Shown: positions 4,568 through 7,164 of the stretch, piece after piece
How the letters are laid out: every line of letters starts with the position of its first letter
Position numbering within the stretch: the stretch's first letter is position 1
DNA from: an uncultured Clostridia bacterium
GTDB taxonomy: Bacteria; Bacillota; Clostridia; Christensenellales; Borkfalkiaceae
Direction: 5' to 3'
Assembly: GCA_947629875.1 (NCBI GenBank)
Contig: CANRFK010000072.1
Location: 1 to 7,164, forward strand
Length of the DNA: 7,164 nucleotides
The notes under the pieces: generated by a model
The model's database searches: none
What the model was told of the DNA's origin: nothing
Seen by the model: the letters and a program-made list of their open reading frames with translations, nothing else
Translations under genes and position numbers: made by a program

Positions 4568-5828
4568 AACGCTGGATCTCCTCTACAAAAAGAGCAGAAA
4601 TTACGATACACTGTCGAAAAACATCGCGCGGGAAGTGAAGAGGCGCGCCAAAGAGGGGGACGTCTGCTACTGCGTCTACGGCGCGGTCACGGAGGATCGG
4701 GCGGCGCAGTCCCTTCTCGGCAAGAATACGGTTGTCATCGAGGGCGTCGGAAAGGCGGCGTCGGCGGCGGCCAAGGCGGGGCTGTTCGGCAAATTTACTT
4801 CTGTTTCGGCGTACGAATTAGAGGGCGCAAAACTCGCGCTTCCCCTCGTCATTTACGACATCGCGGACAGGCAGCTTGCGGGCGACGTGAAACTTCTGCT
4901 CGCCGAAAAATTCGGCGACGAGGCGCCCTGCGCCTACATAGACGGGCAAACGCTCAAAAAAATTCCCCTCTACGAGGCGGACAGGCAGAAAAGTTACGGC
5001 GCCTCTTGCGCCCTCGTCGTATACGATACGCCCCTCCTTGAAAAGAAGCGGTTTGACCTCGACGACTTTCTCGCCATCCTGCGCCTTCTGCGCGCCCCCG
5101 ACGGCTGCCCGTGGGATCGGGTGCAGACGCATGAGAGTATCCGCATCAACTGCATCGAGGAGGCGTACGAACTCGTGGACGCCATCGACAAGGGCGACCC
5201 CGAAAAGATGCGCGAGGAGGCGGGCGACGTTCTGATGCAGGCCGCTTTCCACACCCTCATGGAGGAGGAGAAGGGCAACTTCACGATGACAGACGTCCTC
5301 TCCGAGGTGTGCTTAAAACTCATCTCCCGCCACACGCACGTGTTCGGCAAGGACAGGGCGCAGGGGGCGGACGGCGCGCTCTCCGTGTGGGAGAAGAACA
5401 AGATGACGGAGAAGCACCAGACGACGTTCTCGGACGCCGTCAACGACGTGCCCGAGGGCTTCCCCGCCCTTCTGCGCGCGCAGAAGATCGCAAAGCGCAT
5501 GGAAAAGGGGGGCTGGGACAAGGCCACCGTTGAGAACTTCGAACGCAAATTCCGCGAGGAGTATGCGGAATTTAAGTCCGCGCTCGCCGCGGGCGATAAG
5601 GGACACATTTCGGAGGAGCTCGGCGACGTCCTCTTCTGCACCGTCGAACTCGGGCGGGCGGCGGGCGTCGACTGCGAACAGGCGCTTCTCGACACGGTGA
5701 AAAAGTGCGCCGCGCGCTACAACGCCTATGAGGCGCTCGTGCTCGCCGACGGCAAGGACGTGAACGCCCTTTCGGACGAGGAAAAAGACGCCTATTACAG
5801 GAGGGCGAAGGATGCCGCGCGCACTTGA
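4422..5828 (+). CDS. mazG: YabN-type MazG nucleoside triphosphate pyrophosphohydrolase with N-terminal methylase-like domain
   Basis: Hydrolyses NTPs/dNTPs to monophosphates plus pyrophosphate, thought to clean the nucleotide pool. The 468 residues have YabN layout. Residues 1 to about 205 resemble the tetrapyrrole (SAM-dependent) methylase domain, beginning MVTIIGLGTE; the glycine-rich loops are eroded, with VYGAVTED (85-92) where the family has a VPGHP-like motif, so methylase activity is doubtful. The first MazG domain is at about 213-310: GCPWD (228-232), QTHESI, EEAYE (246-250), EEAGD (265-269) and RHTHVFG (303-309). The second is at about 365-432: EEYAE (379-383) and EELGD (398-402). 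Both Mg-binding Glu/Asp sets are intact. The start at 4422 is set by AGGAG at about 4410-4414 with a 7-base spacer. It overlaps the flippase frame by 146 bases and the following dus by 17, indicating coupled expression. Confidence 0.94.
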   Translation: MVTIIGLGTERGALPVRALQAMKAAKAVLLNTAFQPAAEDLKEAGIAFETLDLLYKKSRNYDTLSKNIAREVKRRAKEGDVCYCVYGAVTEDRAAQSLLGKNTVVIEGVGKAASAAAKAGLFGKFTSVSAYELEGAKLALPLVIYDIADRQLAGDVKLLLAEKFGDEAPCAYIDGQTLKKIPLYEADRQKSYGASCALVVYDTPLLEKKRFDLDDFLAILRLLRAPDGCPWDRVQTHESIRINCIEEAYELVDAIDKGDPEKMREEAGDVLMQAAFHTLMEEEKGNFTMTDVLSEVCLKLISRHTHVFGKDRAQGADGALSVWEKNKMTEKHQTTFSDAVNDVPEGFPALLRAQKIAKRMEKGGWDKATVENFERKFREEYAEFKSALAAGDKGHISEELGDVLFCTVELGRAAGVDCEQALLDTVKKCAARYNAYEALVLADGKDVNALSDEEKDAYYRRAKDAART

Positions 5829-6885
5829 CATCGCGGGCATGGTATGCCCCAACAACGTCTTTTTGGCGCCCATGGCGGGCTACACCAACTACCCGTACCG
5901 CAAGCTTTGCGAGGAGTTCGGCGCGGGGCTCACCTTCACAGAGATGGTCAGCGCGAAGGGTCTCCATTACGGAAATGAGGAGACAAACCTGCTCCTCTAT
6001 CACGGGGCTCCCGCTTCGGAGGGAGATAAATCAGCCCCCTCCCCGGAGGGGGACAGGGGGGTAGGCATTCTCGCTCCCGCGTCTTGCTTCCCCCTTGAGG
6101 GGGAAGTGCCCCCGCAGGGGGCAAAGGGGGTGTCCCCTCATCGTCCTCTCGCCGCGCAGCTCTTCGGCTCGGAGCCCGATATTTTGCGCGAGGCGTGCGA
6201 GAGCGAGGCGCTCGCAGACTTCGGCCTCATCGACCTCAACATGGGCTGTCCCATGCCCAAGATCGTCAAGAACGGCGAGGGCAACGCCCTCATGGAGAAC
6301 CCCGCCCTCGCCGAAAAAATTATCGCAGAATGCGTCAAGAGCGGCAAACGCATCTCGGTGAAGTTCCGCACGGGCGTGGACGAAGCCCGCAAGTGCACGG
6401 CGGAATTTGCAAAACGCTGTGAAGGCGCGGGGGCGTGCCTTGTCACGGTGCACGGCAGAACGCGGGAAAAGGTCTACGCGGGCCCGCCCGACTACGCCGA
6501 AATTGCGGCCGCCAAGGCAGCGGTCAAGATCCCCGTCATCGCCAACGGCGGCGTGTGGAACGAGAAGGACATGCAAAAGATGCTCGACCGCACGGGCGCG
6601 GACGGCGTGATGGTGGCGCGCGCCGCCATGTACGATCCGCGCGTGTTTTGCGCCCTGAACGGGCAGGAGCGCCCGCCCCTTCTTCCCTACTTTCTGCGGC
6701 TTATTGAAGAGGAGAGGGAGCTCTACGGCGAGCGGTTCGCCCTCGTCTTCTGCCGCAAGATGGCGGCGTTCTGGCTGAAGGGCACGCGGGGCGCGGCGGC
6801 GGGCAAGCGGCGGCTCTTTGCCGCCGAGACGACGGAGGAAGTCGCCGCCCTCGCCGTGGAACTTTTCTCCGAAGAGGGCGCGTAA
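5812..6885 (+). CDS. dus: tRNA-dihydrouridine synthase (DusB/nifR3 type) with an in-frame repeat-encoded insertion
   Basis: FMN/NADPH enzyme that reduces uridine to dihydrouridine in the tRNA D-loop region. The start at 5812 has AGGAGGG (5799-5805) six bases upstream and lies inside the 3' end of mazG. Motifs: FMN-binding FLAPMAGYTNYPYRKL (17-32), EMVSAKGLHYGNEET (44-58), QLFGSEPDI (116-124), DLNMGCPMPKIVKNGEGNAL with catalytic Cys146, SVKFRTG (182-188), TVHGRTRE with His214 (212-219), PVIANGGV (241-248) and GADGVMVARAA (262-272). The length is 357, whereas relatives are usually about 310-330. The excess is a Pro/Gly/Ser-rich stretch at about residues 66-110, encoded by the palindromic repeats at 6034-6138 and absent from the normal fold, where the LLLYHG helix end leads directly to RPLAAQLFG. 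All catalytic motifs on both sides are intact and in frame, so the enzyme is probably active with an extra loop. In B. subtilis yabO, not dus, follows yabN. Confidence 0.94.
   Translation: MPRALDIAGMVCPNNVFLAPMAGYTNYPYRKLCEEFGAGLTFTEMVSAKGLHYGNEETNLLLYHGAPASEGDKSAPSPEGDRGVGILAPASCFPLEGEVPPQGAKGVSPHRPLAAQLFGSEPDILREACESEALADFGLIDLNMGCPMPKIVKNGEGNALMENPALAEKIIAECVKSGKRISVKFRTGVDEARKCTAEFAKRCEGAGACLVTVHGRTREKVYAGPPDYAEIAAAKAAVKIPVIANGGVWNEKDMQKMLDRTGADGVMVARAAMYDPRVFCALNGQERPPLLPYFLRLIEEERELYGERFALVFCRKMAAFWLKGTRGAAAGKRRLFAAETTEEVAALAVELFSEEGA
6007..6080 (+). repeat. 8-base direct repeats flanking the alpha element within dus
   Basis: GCTCCCGC occurs at 6007-6014 and again at 6073-6080, bracketing the alpha repeat. 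The two copies are 66 bases apart, a multiple of three. This would fit a target-site duplication made when the element inserted, or a chance match in GC-rich DNA; the region alone cannot decide. Confidence 0.45.
6034..6072 (+). repeat. G/C-run palindromic repeat, family alpha, copy inside dus
   Basis: CCCCCTCC (6035-6042) and GGAGGGGG (6045-6052) form a perfect inverted repeat, followed by ACAGGGGGG and ending GGCATTCTC. The order of parts matches 603-640 after uvrA: GCCCCCTC, GAGGGGG, a G-run, then a CTC ending. Within dus it is translated without stop as Pro/Gly/Glu-rich residues about 75-87. Confidence 0.75.
6083..6138 (+). repeat. G/C-run palindromic repeat, family beta, copy inside dus
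   Basis: Three tandem hairpins: CTTCCCCC-TTGA-GGGGGAAG (6087-6106), TGCCCCC-GCA-GGGGGCA (6107-6123) and AGGGG-GTGT-CCCCT (6125-6138, one base of slippage possible). Bases 6083-6115 match the intergenic copy 2606-2638 at 28 of 33 positions. It is translated in frame as part of the extra dus loop (about residues 91-109). Confidence 0.8.
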
Positions 6886-6946
6886 ATCGGGCACAGGGCG
6901 GCTGTAAACGCAGGGCGCATTCCCCACACATACATGGGGGCAACAT

Positions 6947-6976
6947 GGCGTGTAGGGGAGCTTACGCGCCTTTTTT
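6947..6976 (+). terminator. Intrinsic terminator after dus
   Basis: GGCGTGTA (6947-6954) pairs with TACGCGCC (6963-6970), 8 bp with one G-T pair, over an 8-base loop, followed by six T residues (6971-6976). It lies 62 bases after the dus stop and before the gyrB promoter, so it should close the flippase-mazG-dus operon. Confidence 0.88.
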
Positions 6977-7019
6977 CATGTTCTGAGGGCAAAACTTTGA
7001 AAAAACTTCCGCAAAATAT

Positions 7020-7048
7020 TTGCCATTTGCCCCGCGGCATGCTATAAT
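7020..7048 (+). promoter_or_regulatory. Sigma-A promoter for the topoisomerase gene
   Basis: TTGCCA (7020-7025) is a five-of-six -35 box and TATAAT (7043-7048) a perfect -10 box, separated by exactly 17 bases. TG at 7040-7041 makes it an extended -10. A/T-rich tracts at 6991-7019 could serve as an UP element. Transcription should start near 7055, giving a leader of about 45 bases. This is the clearest promoter in the window. Confidence 0.92.
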
Positions 7049-7056
7049 AACCTTGT

Positions 7057-7074
7057 CACGCGCGCACGCGCGCG
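7057..7074. other. 18-base alternating pyrimidine-purine tract in the topoisomerase leader
   Basis: CACGCGCGCACGCGCGCG alternates pyrimidine and purine without a break, the type of sequence that flips to Z-DNA under negative supercoiling. It starts 8 bases after the -10 box, about at the transcription start. In RNA, 7059-7063 can pair with 7068-7072 as a small 5-bp hairpin. Confidence 0.7.
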
Positions 7075-7100
7075 AGTTTAACGTATTATGTGAGGAGATT

Positions 7101-7164
7101 ATGTCTGAAAAAGTAGAGGGCGCATACGGCGCGGAACAAATTCAGGTTCTCGACGGCTTGGAAC
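7101..7164 (+). CDS. gyrB: DNA gyrase subunit B, N-terminal 21 codons (3' end outside window)
   Basis: ATPase subunit of a type II topoisomerase that introduces negative supercoils. Only MSEKVEGAYGAEQIQVLDGL plus one residue is visible. The YGAEQIQVLDGLE segment is the conserved lead-in to the AVRKRPGMYIG motif of GyrB/ParE, which would lie just past the window edge. GyrB is preferred over ParE from the wording of this segment, but ParE cannot be excluded on 21 residues. The start is ATG 7101 with GAGGAG at 7092-7097 close upstream. It has its own promoter (7020-7048) and is separated from dus by a terminator, so it begins a new transcription unit. Confidence 0.8.
   Translation, partial: MSEKVEGAYGAEQIQVLDGLE

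Noticed and set aside
603..6138. CRISPR array
   Set aside because: The repeats are few, widely scattered, in both orientations and partly inside a gene; there is no regular spacer pattern and no cas gene.

Overview
The window is a high-GC stretch from an endospore-forming type of Firmicutes, probably an uncultured Clostridia. This is inferred from a spoVT gene followed by a SpoVB/YabM-type flippase and a MazG gene, the order known from Bacillus subtilis (spoVT-yabM-yabN), and from strong AGGAG-type ribosome binding sites. All supported genes lie on the + strand. A finer taxonomic placement cannot be made from sequence alone.

Layout: 1-591 is the C-terminal end of uvrA. 592-786 is a spacer with palindromic repeats. 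787-1968 encodes a fold-type I PLP aminotransferase. 1969-2032 is a short spacer holding a terminator-like hairpin that contains the Shine-Dalgarno of spoVT (2033-2578). 2579-3112 is a 534-base region with no credible gene, packed with palindromes and two repeat families. 3113-4567 is a SpoVB/YabM-like membrane flippase, 4422-5828 a two-domain YabN/MazG protein and 5812-6885 a tRNA-dihydrouridine synthase. These last three overlap and look like one operon. A clear intrinsic terminator (6947-6976) ends it. A near-consensus sigma-A promoter (7020-7048) then drives a type II topoisomerase gene, most likely gyrB, of which only 21 codons are visible.

Functions are mixed housekeeping: DNA repair (uvrA), amino-acid metabolism (aminotransferase), spore gene regulation (spoVT), lipid-linked precursor flipping (SpoVB-like), nucleotide-pool cleaning (mazG), tRNA modification (dus) and supercoiling (gyrB). 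I do not see a new multi-gene defence or metabolic system.

The most notable signal is a family of G/C-run palindromic elements scattered between genes. A composite of two such elements is inserted in frame inside dus, adding about 45 residues in front of the active-site strand without breaking the frame, much as Rickettsia palindromic elements do. Other points of note are the hairpin that buries the spoVT ribosome binding site, a 146-base overlap between the flippase frame and mazG, and an 18-base alternating pyrimidine-purine tract just downstream of the gyrB promoter.
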